Source of the DNA: Mansonella perstans
Taxonomy: Eukaryota > Nematoda > Chromadorea > Rhabditida > Onchocercidae
NCBI GenBank assembly: GCA_037074765.1
Contig: JBAMDO010000240.1
Span: forward strand, 1 to 64,000
Length of the DNA stretch: 64,000 nt
Direction: 5' to 3'
Shown in pieces: positions 49,501 to 63,400 of this stretch. Within the stretch, counting starts at the first letter, position 1. Every line of letters begins with the position of its first letter. A program made the translations under genes and the position numbers. A model generated the notes under the pieces. That model was not told the origin of the DNA and did no database searches. It saw nothing but the letters and a program-made list of their open reading frames with translations.

Positions 49501-51419
49501 GAATAGAATAAGTTACTAAGATTCATATTATTTACGAAAATGTCGTTTCTGGCAGCCAGAAATTTCAAATTTTTGAAAAAGTACCACTGTACAGTTTTTA
49601 TGAACGTTGACCTTTGACCTTTTCTACTGCATCAAACAAATGCTCTCTAGATCGATTAATAATGAAAAATAACGATAAAAACATAGGCAAAAAGAGATAT
49701 TTCAAAAATAATATAATTTGAACAGTTTTTGGAAAACGTAACAAATAAATTCTGACATTAAAAAAGAAAACACACAAACAAAGCAAATTCATAGCACGAA
49801 GTATACTTCAATATGAAATTAACATCAATTTGGATACGCTAAGCTTTTTTGGTCATGGATAAACGGTATCCTAAAATGATATTACCAAGTAGGGTGTACC
49901 GAAAGGCTTTTAATCAGGAGGTAATTCAAGATGAGGAACAGTAAGCTTACTTCAGCTTGGAGATCGGTATAAACAAGGAAGCATGATCACATGTCACATG
50001 TTCGGGAAAATGCAGTCATTGTTATATGAAATGAACATACATTACAAATTTACTACTCAATAAGAAATTAAAAACAACTCAAATCAAAATATTTGTGTAA
50101 TCTTATTTCATCAAAATAATTATAACGCAATGATTTAGATTAAGAACAATTTTGTAATACAATTATATCGGTTTTCCTAACATACGTTTTTTAAATATTC
50201 GGATTAACAAATACGGTTTCTTTGATATTCTGTTAATGAACACAGTATTTTAGTATATCTGGATATATGAGATAAGTTAGCATGACTGTTCATATGCTTA
50301 TTTTCTGCCAAAGCTATAAATTACCTTCGTCAATTTTCCTCATCAAATTTTAGTTTACTGTATTGTAATAAATATCTCACATTCCTCACAAATTTCCATT
50401 GCATAATTTTTTTTCAAATAATTTAATATCTCATCATATACTTAATGCATCGTCTTTTTTGTAAAAATTAAATAATAATAAGGAGAAAATAAAATTTAAA
50501 TAATGTGAATGGATGCATCAAGGAGAACTGTACAATGAAAACTTATTCGATGGACCAAAATTTGGAGGAAAATTAAAACATTGTATAGATTATCTTCAGA
50601 GATGTTTCAATAATTAAAATAAGAACGAAATTAGAATACATTACATTGAACTGTTATATAGAATTTTGTGATTTGAAGCTATGTTCAACTGGCCATCGGA
50701 TAGTTTCGAGATCAATGCACATTACAGCAGTGAGGAAGCAGCTTATGTTAACTGATCCATAATACCAATGAATAGATTACATCAGTGATAAATTGATCAA
50801 TGAGTAGACAAAAAAAATGTAAATACACTTCAACTTCAGGCTGAAAAATATGAACAATTTAGGGGAAATTTGTGACAACAATTTTATAATTTACATTAAG
50901 TTCAAAAGAAATCATACGATTCGCTCAACAATCTTCAATAAATTAGTATTAACATTAAGTTCAAAAATTCCAAAAATTGGACACTGATAATCACTTAGCT
51001 AACTTCCGCATATATATATGAAACATACGCCGCAAATTGATAAAAAGAGATTATTTGAAGTATTTAATATCTGATTGGAAATGTGCAAATAATGTAATGT
51101 TAAAAATTCTAATGTCGCCGAAATTTTACAAATTCAAAAAGGAATAAAAGTGTCTGAAGTTAATTCAATAACTGTTAACAAAATGAAGATGATATTTGCA
51201 TATTTTTATCATTTAATTGTTATCCAATTAAGAAAAACTGAAGAAATAATGGAATTACGACAACAAATAGCAGACAGTACTTTAGATTAAAAATCACATA
51301 TTGATAATTAATAATGCAATTTAACATAATTTATTTTGCAATACGATATCATAGTGATGAGCATTTTAAATTTCTAAAAAACAAACAAAAATAAACGGAA
51401 ATTTTTTCAAATAATAAAA

Positions 51420-52677
51420 TTATACAGTAATAATCTTCCTGTCAGCTTCTTTTTTCAGATAGCCAATATCTTTGGAATCGAGCGTTTCTCGGAACTCACC
51501 ATTGACCAGTGGATCATTGGATGAATTTCTGGAATGGCATATTCTTCGACAACACGTGCAACCACAGCGAATGCAGCAACAACCCAAAACTAGCAACATG
51601 CCGCATAATATCTGGAATACCTGACGATCTAAGCAGTATGTTATTTAAATTTAAATGGAAATTAATTAACTGTTCAAATTTAACTCAGCATGGAACATTT
51701 TATTATATTGCAGTTCATAGAAAGCATTGCAGTCATGCATGCAAGTTGTATTATTATCGTAGAAAATATGTTTATAGGTTTATGCAAGTTTTGTTTAATT
51801 TTATCTAAATTTTGTATGAGAAAGGATTTTACATATACAAATTCAAGTTTCATTTTTTTATTTTGACGTTATGGAAAATCACTATTTTTTTAACAACCAG
51901 AAATTTATTATTCAGAAAAAAAGGAAACAAACGAACCAATGTAAAAGCTAAAATAACTGGAATAATGCCCGTAGTGCTAATATTAATGAGTGATGAAACG
52001 ACGGGTGGTTTCCGTTGCATGCAAATAAACTGCCGCCGTTCATCAACGTCATTTCGGATCACGTATGTTGTACTGCACGGTATTTCACAAGCATTTTCAC
52101 AATCAGTCAAATTATCATAATGATAAATTTCTGCAAATGAAAAATTCCGACACAGCTTGACATAGCTAATTAATTAAATCAACAATTTGATTTTCGTCAT
52201 TAGAAATATTATTTAACGCTCTTTTTTGGATCCAGTAAACCTTATCTATGTTTTGTTAAATTCTTTAAAATTAGCAATCGTTGCAAAAAATGTGCTATTC
52301 TAAATTAATTAATTACTAATTTTATTCCAGGACCTATTCAAGTCATCTTCAAATGCACTGCATTAAAATACGAAACAAAAAAAAAAGAACTTATTGATCA
52401 TAAATCATCAAGTTCATAGTTCACTTCGTTATCTTTGTTACAAAATTTCTCTTTGAAATATTAACTAAACATTCAGTCGAAACTAAATAACATTAAATTT
52501 ACTTATAATTCGATGCATTCCATCACGATCACGGTTTAAGCCATTCTTGCTGGACAACTTACGAAGATAAGATGATGACGATGATGATGGATTTTGAAAA
52601 TCAAAACGATCAGCAAATGCAATAATAATTAGAGAAAAAAACCACCAATAAAAACATAGCTGTTGTTGGTAACACAT
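51420..52677 (-). CDS. Short type I membrane protein with Cys-rich juxtamembrane segment
   Basis: Exons 52503-52677, 51937-52130 and 51420-51620 join in phase to about 189 residues. The signal peptide is residues 1-22 (LCFYWWFFSLIIIAFA). A poly-Ser linker follows, then a small ectodomain with four closely spaced Cys (DCENACEIPC, later FICMQRK). One membrane span is formed across the second junction (GIIPVILAFTL then VFQILCGMLLVLG). Directly after it comes CCCIRCGCTCCRRIC, likely heavily palmitoylated on the cytosolic side. The tail of about 40 residues is polar and ends RKIITV. TTTCAG abuts the start ATG, a likely spliced-leader acceptor. The second donor (GTTCGT) is weak; I chose it because it alone gives a continuous membrane span. 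Family not recognised. Confidence 0.5.
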
Positions 52678-55259
52678 CTGAAATTTAAATTTTGCAATGT
52701 AACAGGGTATGCCTCGTAAGATTCTGGATTGTCCTGATTGTTATGGATTAAAGGAATAATTCGAAATGAAAAGAAGAAAGTGCTTTCTTGCAAAATAAAC
52801 AGCATAAAAATTATTAAACATTTCGATTTAAAATAGAATTAATAAGCAATAATAAACAAGCAAATAATGAATGGAATAAAAATTACCTTCAAAAGAATGG
52901 CTAAGACACCAATAATATATTTGATAAAAAATCCAAAAAAAAAAAAAAAAAAAAAAACCAAAATAATATTATCCATGTTACTATTGAATCTAACTTGTTG
53001 CAATAAAATAGATTTCTGGGCAGTTACTAAATAACAATTCAAAGTTTGAAAGATAAGTAAGAGCTATAATTTAACAGAGACGAAGCTTTAAAATATCTCA
53101 ATTCATTTATCAATCGCATTCTTCCATTTCATAACATACACTTATGTGCCCATTCTATCATACAACACCGTCCCATACATTTGTCAATCTTTATGAAACA
53201 ATAAAAATAAACGCGTAGAAGATGTGGCTAACGGCTAACGATAAACCAAGATAGCTCTTGACATTTTTCTTTTGATTGACACTTTTCTTTCATATAACAA
53301 AAAGTGAAATGAAATTTCATTTCGTCAGAAAAATTTTCTCATCGATATTAACATCAATAACATGATGATAAAGATTGTGATAACGAAAGTTATAGTAACA
53401 CTTATCACTATCTCTAATTATAACCATTATTATTACGATTACCGCTGTTATAAAATTGTGATCAAAAACAATATTATTGAAAAGAAATAATTTTGAGAAA
53501 TTTCTTTATTGTTAAAACAGTTGGGAAAAAATAGAATAATTCATTTCACTTACTTTTATTGAACAGATATTTCGTTGAATATCTTTCGTTGAAAATGTTA
53601 ATATGATTAAATTGTAACCAAAATTTCATTGAACAAAAAGTGAGATAGCTCAAGTCAATTAAATAATAGCTTAATTTCTTAAAATTTAATATAAACAGTG
53701 AACTTTGTTTTCACTTAGTATCACTTTAAATGCATTGCATGAACGAATGCATTTTGCATGTAGCCTATTCAAGTTTTTCAATTATCTCTGCTTACACTTT
53801 CTGCAGCAATTTTTTGATCATTTCACAAAGTAAATATCGTGTAGAATCCACACACAACAAAACCCCATGCATGGGTCATTCCAGAATAATTTGTAATATT
53901 ACCTGTTCATTTCAAATTGCATCAACCTGACTGTTATCTTATGCAAGAACACCTCTATTTGTGTAATTATTGCCAAAAAAATTAAATATTTTTTTTTCAC
54001 CAATTATTTTTTTTTAAAACAATGTTTGACGTAAGATTACAAATAAAAAAAGAATTCTCTCGCTGAAACGGAAAAAGGAAGGATAAATATGATATGAAAT
54101 TAAAAATATTAATGAGGTAATTTGCTGGACCATCATTAGAAACATATCCGACAGCACTTTTTCGACAATTATCAGCAAACGAGAAAAAGTAATTCATTTG
54201 TTTAGATTTGTTAATAAGAACCTATTGGAGACGATTAGGCTGACAAGAAAGGGTTAGAAATAGTTGCTTTCATATTTTTACAAATATTTCAAATATCCTT
54301 CAAGCAATGCAAATGCTAGCATTAATGTTTAATTTGCAATCTAGATAAAAGAAGTTAGTATCAGCATGGCTCCGCGACAATATGGTTCGGCGAGAATATG
54401 AAACTGCAAAAGGAACTTCCGCCAGAAAAGTAAATGTCTTAAGAATAACTATAAATGTAATCATAAATGAAGCATCATTATCTTTCCTCTTTTTTATTTA
54501 CATTTAATGCAAGTTTCATTGCAGTGCTACTCGTGTTAGCTTAAATCAAAATTTTACAGTTCTCTTTGCATTCGAGGTCAAGGGTTAGTTTTCAGCATTT
54601 CTTATCAGTAATAAAATAGTTTAAAATAGTAGATATATCATTTTAATTGAGAATTCATTTTAATTGCGATAATGAATTCACAAATCCATTTATACAAGCC
54701 AACAAATGATAATAATTAGTAAATAGCACAATAATGGTAAAGAATTTATAGAATAACTGATTCAGTAGTCTAAATTTTCAAAATCAAAAAAAAAAGTGAA
54801 AATTTGAAACCGTGCGAAGAAAGAGACAGTTATCTAACAAACATTTTAAACCATATATGAAAAAATAATTCAACAGAAAGCGACAGTTAAATTTTAATAT
54901 AATTCACTGAATGCAACTAAATATAAGAATGATTGACGTACATTCCGAATTCCAAGCGTAATTGCATTACACCGATATGCCTCTAAATTTGAGTTTAGTT
55001 ATTTTAATTCGGTTTATTTCGAATCTGTCATTTCTAACCCATAAAACTTTTATAAGAATGCATGCATCATCCAATTCGAAGTACCCGACATAATGCATGC
55101 AAGCATCATCTTACTCAAGGCCAGCCTGAATTGATGGCTTCTTTTTCCGGCATATCCATCAACGATGGGCATCATTGACAAACCGATGCAATTGTGATTG
55201 TCGATGAAATCATATCGTAAAAATACATTCCCAGCAAAACAGAAATGTAAAAAATGGTC
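52678..55259. other. Intergenic stretch with an A23 tract and exon-like patches
   Basis: A23 at 52935-52957. At 54366-54430 there is a short G+C-rich patch. On the plus strand it reads WLRDNMVRREYETAKGTSARK up to a GTAAAT donor; on the minus strand it follows a CTTTTGCAG acceptor. I cannot decide the strand or connect it to neighbouring exons. At 54110-54190 another short patch is open on both strands. Confidence 0.5.
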
Positions 55260-56067
55260 TCAAAAGAAAGCTATATTTGGTTCACTATGATTATTTCTTT
55301 TCTTCATATCCGGAAGGTAATGTGACAAGTTGTGCTGAAAAACGAATATGAAGATTATATAGTGAAAAATATAATGATAATATTTGAGGATTTCAGAAAA
55401 TAACCGTAAAAAGTTGACAATTAGACGAAGAGCCATAAAGCACCAGATGAAACGATGAGACACTTATCTCTGATGACCAAAAGTTCGGGATAACAATGAG
55501 AAAGCTGCCGTTCTATCTAATTTTTTTTTTTTTTTTTGCCCTAATACTTACAGTTACATTTTCCACTATGCTAAAATTTTTTTCATAAATTAAAAAATTA
55601 AGTATAATCGATATCGATATTAAAAAAGAAAAAACTTTTTTTTGGATCTAAAATTTCTGGGTTTTTCTAGAAATCAAACAAATGGTAATATTCCAAGATT
55701 ATTCTGTAAATAAGAAATAGAAAAACCAGAAAGACGAATCTGAAACTATTAGGAAGATAATCACAGCTATTTGAAAAGAACAAACAAATGACTGTGATGG
55801 TCAGAGACAGAACTGATTTGATAAAAGAGAAGTAGGAGTGGTTCATATTGCAAATAGGATGTCGCGCTATTTACTTTTCTTTTCACCGGTCGTAAAACGA
55901 TTGTAGTACGGTCAGGAAATCCATCATATATCATTTTTTTCTCTAATTCTCTACAAAATCTTTTACCTGTCATTTCTTTTCTTCTTTTTGGAATCAAATA
56001 TATTCTAAAAGTCAATAAAGCTATTATATAAACAAAGGGATTATTTACTGCGACAAAAGCATCAGCA
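55260..56067 (-). CDS. 3' end of a rhodopsin-type G-protein-coupled receptor (TM7 and tail)
   Basis: Two exons, 55875-56067 and 55260-55334, join at phase 0 with good splice sites (AAA then GTAAAT; TTTTTCAG). The first starts in phase 2, so at least one upstream exon is needed. It encodes ADAFVAVNNPFVYIIALLTF, a TM7 with the NPxxY motif of class A receptors, then a basic helix-8 region (YLIPKRRKEM) and a cytosolic tail that continues in the last exon to a stop after EPNIAFF. TM1 to TM6 were not found between 56.1 kb and the right edge. A minus-strand ATG exon-like frame at 58275 (MECSSTVDSLSP) is a possible first exon but unproven. Identification rests on the NPxxY context, so the subfamily is open. 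Confidence 0.5.
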
Positions 56068-56624
56068 CTATATTGCACGGGTCAATGATAACAAGACAAA
56101 GGTATCAGTTGTTAAAGATGAAAGAGGAAAATTGTTGGATAAGCTCTGCAAGTTTTATTATTTTCCTATATTATTCTCCGCCTAATCTTAAAAACCTTTT
56201 ATCCATTTCAGTGATCTGAGAATATTTATTCCTCCCAACATTTCATCTCTTTTTCCCTCTCTCTCTCTCTCTGTCTCTTTCTCATCTTCTTTTTCTCTGA
56301 TATTCACAATAATGACGATAAAAATTGGCATAAATTAGTTTAATTATTAAAATATGAAAAAACTTAATGATTAATGAGCAGCGGAATGTGAATCTGCTAG
56401 ATATCCGGTTTCTGAAAAACAAATCATTTTTTGCAAGTTTTAATTTTCTTTAAACTAAATAAGGTTATTCAAAGTATTATTTGAAAAAACAGTACCATTA
56501 GATAATATTAAGGACGAAGTTTATTTTCTAATTATCAATGATCTTAAACTCTTGATTTTATCTTTTCAATTCATCTTTAAATAAATTATTTAAAGGTTCC
56601 AAAATTATGTTGCAAACAAATAAA

Positions 56625-56648
56625 GCTTTCCATATACATATGGAAAGC
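56625..56648. repeat. Perfect 11-bp-stem hairpin
   Basis: GCTTTCCATAT and ATATGGAAAGC are separated by two bases. A slightly larger hairpin follows at 56928-56963 (AATGGAGTTC and GAACTCCATT). No T-run or conserved context shows a function. Confidence 0.5.
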
Positions 56649-59600
56649 ATATCAATTACAGCAAATTTACATTAAATGAATTGTCCGACTGCGTAATTTT
56701 TCCCGCATACGTGTGCGTTCCTTAATTAATGAATGATCCACATCTAATTAAAGGTCAACAAATTAGCTATTATGCGAAGTTCGTTTAACAATAGTTAAAT
56801 TTTACACAAATTGCACTGAATTTAACGAAAACAACAAATTTCAAACAATCAGTTATTAAAGATCGTTGAAACAAAAATTTACAAAACAAGTGAGGTCGTA
56901 TGAAGTATTGCAATATTTCGTAAAAAAAATGGAGTTCCTTGATATAAATGTAAGAACTCCATTATCAAATTAATTATAGTAAATAGGTTAAAAATAATTA
57001 ATTAGAATTAAAACGCGTTGACATTTCAAAAATAATATCTTCGGGCTGTTGATTACTTTGTCGGAAGTGGAATAGCAAAATTGGAAATTCGATAATTAAG
57101 TTATTATGGAAAAAATTCAATTATCTTTGAATAGAAGTTCCAACATCAAAACAATGACTTAATTCTCAACTTCACTGACTTCCAATAACTTTATGGAAAA
57201 CATTTGTGACCACGAAATGACATGGAAATGGAATGGAGATCTGCCACTCAATTTAACTTTTATTTTATGTATATCAACTATGAAATATTTAAAAGAATTT
57301 TTTCATGAATTTAATTTAAATTCCATTGCAATGGAATTTTAGAAAAAATAAGTCACTTGTTAAACACTTATCAATGCAATTTAAAAATGAGATTTGTGCA
57401 ATGAAAACTTTGATAAATAGTTTCAAAATTCAAAATGTTCAAATATTAAATTTATTGACTCCTTAGTGATCAAAGTATAACAACAAAATAGAAGAAAGTC
57501 TCATCTAAAATATTTCTTTCAATATGTTTATTATTCTTGTAAGTATGTAATTAAATAATTCAAAAATTAGGAAGTAGTTTAATGGAAATGGTAGAGAAAT
57601 TATTCATTTCTTATAAGTAACAGAACGATTTTATCATCCGCTGTGGAAGCAAGTGCTGATCTGATCCGCAACACTGCTAAAGTAGTTATTGAGTAAATGA
57701 ACTGTTCAATTAAACTTTTCCAAGTAAATTGAAATTAATTTTGAAGATTTCAAAGACGTAGATGATGTCATAGCGGAATGTAGGGAGAACATAATGATTG
57801 ATAATTTAAATAAATGTACAATGAAAATTGTAGAAGAAGAAAGTGAGGGTGAGGAAGTTTGACAAGTAATATGAACTTGATGACATTATCATATTTTTTT
57901 GTTTGCGAAAGATAATTGGAGAAAATTCTCATGAAATTTGCTAATTCATCTGATTAATCCTTTCTTGCAAAATATTTAGCGAACATTTTCATTCATTAAG
58001 GTAGTGATGAATGTTATCAAATTCAGTATGGAATCAATCGGAGCTAAGAATTAATTTCATATTTTAAAATCGATTTAAATGAATAATTAGGCGACTATTT
58101 TCATAAACAAAGGTTAATAGCGACAATGATAAAACGATGACAGATGAATAATTAAGCATACAAGTCCAAAATATGTCAATCGTCACGAAAATGCTTGCAA
58201 ATGATAGCATCCCAGCGGTTCAATATTCCAAGTATTTCTCGGTGACAGTGAATCGACTGTGCTAGAACATTCCATGTAATTATTGTTTTATTCAATAAGT
58301 AGCTGAATGTATAAATAGAAGAAAGAAATTAAGCACAAAGAATTCAATACAGTAAGAGAAATGATAAATAATTAAGCATCTGATTAATGCTCATTTCATC
58401 GCATAGAAAGTAGAAATCTTTTGATTCATTCAAAAAAAAAAACGATTTATTTCTGTGCAATTGCAATTAAAAAATTGATAAGAATTTCTTGTTTTCTCTG
58501 CTCAAAATAAAAGTTTCTCAGTTTGCTTCAATAATAAGCGGAATATGGAATACCGCAGTAAAAAACATTTTCTGCCGTCATATCATGAAATTCGAAAAGG
58601 ATTTTTTTCGTTTTTTTTAGTCAAAAAAATATTTAACATTTAATAATTTTGAAAATTTATATCAAGTTTTAGCTAAAATGGGATGTGAAAATTGTTATTG
58701 CAATTTTTTACAGCAATATAAAATAAGCAGATTTAGAATTTTATAAAATTTCAAATCTATCTCCGTTAGACTTTAGTAAATGGGAAAAGGAAATGGACAA
58801 AATTTTCAAAATTAATTCGAATATTTGAGAAATTTTCCAAAGTTTGAATTTGAATATATTTCTTCGATAAATTTAGAAGATCAAGTCATGAATCATGCGC
58901 TCTTAATAAATGATAATTATAGTACAGAAATCAGCTACGAGAAAAGTTTGCAGTGCCAGAATTAAATTTGAAATATTTTCTGGACGAACTCGAAAAAGTC
59001 GTAAAACTGCCAATAAAGTTTTCCAATTTCTTTATTCAATTTCATATTATTTTCTAAGTAATCTTTTTAAATATAATCATTGATGGAAAAAAAAGTTCTT
59101 TTTTTCTCTTCTAAATTTATGAAAAGAAAATGATGGCAACAAAAACAAAAAGTTGTTAGGTCGGAAACCAAAAAAAAAGAAAATGAATTTTTTAAATATG
59201 ACTGGAAGTGCGAACAATTAATTAAAGCAAAAATCACTCGCTAAAAATAAATTTCTTTTTTGCTTGTTTTTCTAAGGAAATGAAATAAAAATGGTCTAAT
59301 TATTCCAACATTTTGTAAACTTTTGTTGGTTTTTTCTCAAACTTGTTTTGCACAAAACAATCCAAAAACGAACAAGTAAAATATTATAAACAAGTACTGC
59401 TGACATGCAAATATAAGAACGAAATATTCCAGGAGAACTGATAGGTATAATATTTTCTAGAAGAAGCTGATTAACTTTTATGCATCAGAAAAGAATAAAA
59501 TGAATAGAAATTTCAAATGAAATGTGCTTACATAAAAAAGCTCAGAAATTATTCTCATTACGTTTTAATTATTTTCAAGCCAAGAATTCAATTTGAAATG

Positions 59601-60440
59601 TATCATTTAAGTGTTTTTTTTCCAATCACATTAGCAAAATCGGACAACAATTAAAGAATAGGGAAGCGAAGGAGAAAGAAGTAATGAACAAAGAAATTAA
59701 TTGCAAACAATAAGAGAGTGAAAGTCAACTTCTAAGCAATAAACTGCAAAATTTTATTAAAATGAAAAAAGCTTTCCAAATGATAATCAATCATGATTTG
59801 TGTTAATTCATATTCAGAATAGACAAATTAGAAAGTACAAACACACACACACACGCACGCATACAGATATGAACGGACATAAACAGACTAATTAAATTAT
59901 TTAAATGAAAAACCTGTCAAAAAAGATCTTAAGCAGAAGAAATGTAACATATGAATTAAAAATAAATTTTAAAAAAATTTCTTTTTTTCACTTTTTAATA
60001 AAATAAGTTAAAAACGGGTTCAATGCATGTCGATACTATAGTAAATCATTTGTCGCAAATAATTGGAAATTCTGAGATGAAAATAAAATTTTTTCTCTTG
60101 AGCAATAAGAATTATGAATTTCAAACGTGGCCTTTTTCTTTTTAATTTTAAAAAAACAAAAGGTTGATAGCGCTTTTTTGTCAAAAATCATCATTATTGC
60201 ATGGCATACATAAAATATTTGAACTATTAGCAAAAATTAAACATACATATACAATCATAATGCATAATTTCCAGTTTACCGGCTTGCGCCAGGTGATGAT
60301 TTATCTGTGTTGTTGAAGCAAACTTTTCTGAATTTAAAATTATGGTCAAGAGTTGGAAGTGATCAGTCCAGATGGGTCCATTATTGTTTCGGTGAACGGT
60401 TTCCAAGCAAAGTTCAACTTCAAAGATTTTTTAAAAACAA

Positions 60441-60466
60441 TAATTTTATTTGATCAAATAAAATTA
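60441..60466. repeat. Perfect 26-bp AT-rich palindrome
   Basis: The plus strand reads TAATTTTATTTGA then its mirror complement. It lies inside an exon-like patch. Such AT palindromes arise readily at this base composition, so weight is low. Confidence 0.5.
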
Positions 60467-63400
60467 ATTGGGCGGAAACTGACCACTGAGCAAAATTCAA
60501 TGAGGCGCAAATTGAAAAATTCTAAATGATGATTTTTACCTGTCTTGTTGAAGCAATAATAGGAGGTATCGGATGGATAGTAAGTTATGAATTAGAATTG
60601 TAAATGAATGAGAATGATTTTATCCTCGTAGTACAATCGAAGTTTCCATTAAGTTGTAAATAAAACCAAATTGAGTTCTGTTGTCTAAACCTATCCATGA
60701 ATTTCCCATTTATACTAAAATTGGCATGAGTGAATGTGACAGATATTACAGTTATTGTATAGGTGGACAATGGTAGAAAGTATAACCTTCACAATATCTT
60801 TAAGATCAGCACTTATCCGATCCTCCAACCATCTTTTATTTATATATTTTAATAATCAACATTTGGTTATATACTTTGAAGCAACTGCATGCCATAATCA
60901 ACAAACGTATTCAAATTTTAAAGGGATTTTATAAATTTTGTTTTAAATTTAAAAAATGTGATCAATACAATTTGTAAATTGATTTGCTCAACCGTTGTAT
61001 TTTTCGGGAAAAAGTTCAATTCGTTACGCTATTACCATCTTATGTGTTAAGTTTGATTCCACGATTTCTTAATTAACTTCATCTATGTAATTTTCCAAAA
61101 TTTTGCAGAAGAGAAAAAACGCCAGTCAAATTAATGATTTGCTACGATCAAAACTGTTAACAATTATAAAGTCTAAAAACAACTAATGGAAACGACTTTC
61201 ATTTCCAATATTTCAAATCAAGCCATAGAATTGCTTTTTGCTAATGTATTTTTAGCCAAATTAAAACTCAAAACACATTTAAAAATGCATTTTAATTGTA
61301 CAAATCAATTTTCAAATAGAAAGAGCGTTTTGCGAATATTTTTTTAAAATAATTTTGAAATTATAGTATCGTTCTAATAGCAATTTGGCATGTTATTGAG
61401 GTTTGAAAAACGAGGGAAAGAATAATTCGCGTTGTGAAATGTATGACAGAATAGGCGACATTCATGGCACTATCATGTGTGTCATAAATGGCACATTTAA
61501 GATGACCACAGCTAATGGGTTCATTTTTTGTTACCAAGGGGTCAAGAAGGGAACATATTTTGCATATCAATTGATGAATGTTCTTCATAGAAAAAAGAAC
61601 GAAATAAAATTTCAGATCCAAAAGGAAATAAATAAATTTTTCTAAATGTGCTTAATACATTTAGAAGTAACAGTAGTGATAAATGACAATTTCCATTTCC
61701 AGCATTGATAATAGCATATTGCTTGCTTCGATTTAGTTAAATTGCATGCATATTATTATGATATTTTAAATAAGTAATAGATTACTCAGTAAGAAAAAGA
61801 ATCACGCAATTTATCCAATAGAATCTTTTTTTTTTGTTTTCCTCTTTCCTTGTTTACATCAAATTTAATTTAAAATTAATGAATTATTTAATCGATGTCG
61901 CTTATCATTATTGATAAATCAATTCCCATCATTTATCATTAATTATTCATCAGTATTGATGTTTATACTGATATTACTGTAGGATGCAAAAGGAAATAAC
62001 TGTAGTATATTGAAATGGTCATTAATAAATGAATAGTAATGATATCAGAAAAACGGAGAAAATTCAGTTAGATTAATCAAAAATAAAGAGAATGCTGGAC
62101 ATGTAATGAGTTTTGGGGAGATTTATTTAATTGGTTTTTTAAATGGTATTAAATTCAATAAAATTAATCTGCAGAAGCTTTCATATATTATGGTCAAAAT
62201 ATTCTCAAACAGTCAGAATAATAGTACAGTTTTTTCATTTACACAGCAATTAAATACCTTGTTTTTATAGCTAAGCAAGTAATAATGCGAGACAAATAAT
62301 TTTTATGAAAACAATAATGCAATCATATGATGGTCTTTTATCAACAGCTGTTGTTTTTTAGAAATGACAATGATTATCATTGGCAATGGTGATGATGATG
62401 ATGACGAATCGAGAACTATTAGAATTCACAGCCATAGGATCTTATCATTCAATGCAATCCCATAAATCTATTAGGACAATTAACGATCACGGGCAAGTAA
62501 GTATGTGTATGTCACCCATTGGTGGCAATTTCTATCAAAAGTTCCCATCTCCACAAAAAAGAATAGTAAAAGGCTGACCTAAGATTTTTACGTCTCATTG
62601 GTCATAAATATTAATGGGCGCTCGTAAATGGATAGAGGAAATGCAAAAATTACATCTATTTAATTAAAAAGTTATTGCAGAAGTAAATAATGATTTATTG
62701 TAATCAACTTAAAATTTTTATAATCATAATAACTGTAACTGTAATTCCAAATATTATTTCGTTTGTTTTATTACTGTCATGCGAGTAAATTATTAAAAAT
62801 AACCAATTCATCTGAAGATTTTTCAAAAAAAGCATGAATTTAATCAGTGATAAGAAAAATACCAATCTTTATTGATAAAGGTAAAATTTCGAAATAAGGT
62901 AAAAAGAAAAAACGTTGAATTTTAAAAAGCACCAATCAATTTAAAAAATTAAAACATTTTTTCAGGAAAAAATCGATGTCGCAATTTTTATGCAAGGAAA
63001 TTAATATTATCATTTCCTAACTTCTGCCTATATGTAATTATCAATGAACATTAAAATGTTAGAACAATTTTCGAAAATAAAAAAAACATTTATAGCATAA
63101 ATGCTTTTATTCAAAAAATTTTTTCTGAATAAACTTTTAAAATCTTTTATTTTGTTGAATAAGATTGGATAAATTTTTTGAAAAGCGTTTTCTTGTTATG
63201 AAGAATTGAAAAAAAATTGGTAAAATAATTAATTATCAATTTCATCGAATATAATATATGAAATTATTTGCAGAGAGAGAGAAGGAGAGAAAGAGAGGGA
63301 GGAAAGAGGTAAAACAGAAGCAAAGTGTGCTTGAATAAAAAAAATGAACTTTTATTGATGAGCGAAAAGAAAAAATGAGGAAGATGTTAGACTGAACAAG

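Larger units (their letters stand above)
45333..51419. other. Intergenic stretch with repeats and unassigned open patches
   Basis: Contains a 54-bp direct repeat at 46.2 and 46.45 kb and A-rich tracts near 48050. Near 49855 a plus-strand ATG opens MDKRYPKMILPSRVYRK and ends at a TAA about 30 codons on. At 50684-50758 a plus-strand ATG frame runs FNWPSDSFEI to AAYVN and a stop. These two G+C-richer patches might be exons of one gene, but no phase-consistent join was found. Confidence 0.5.
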
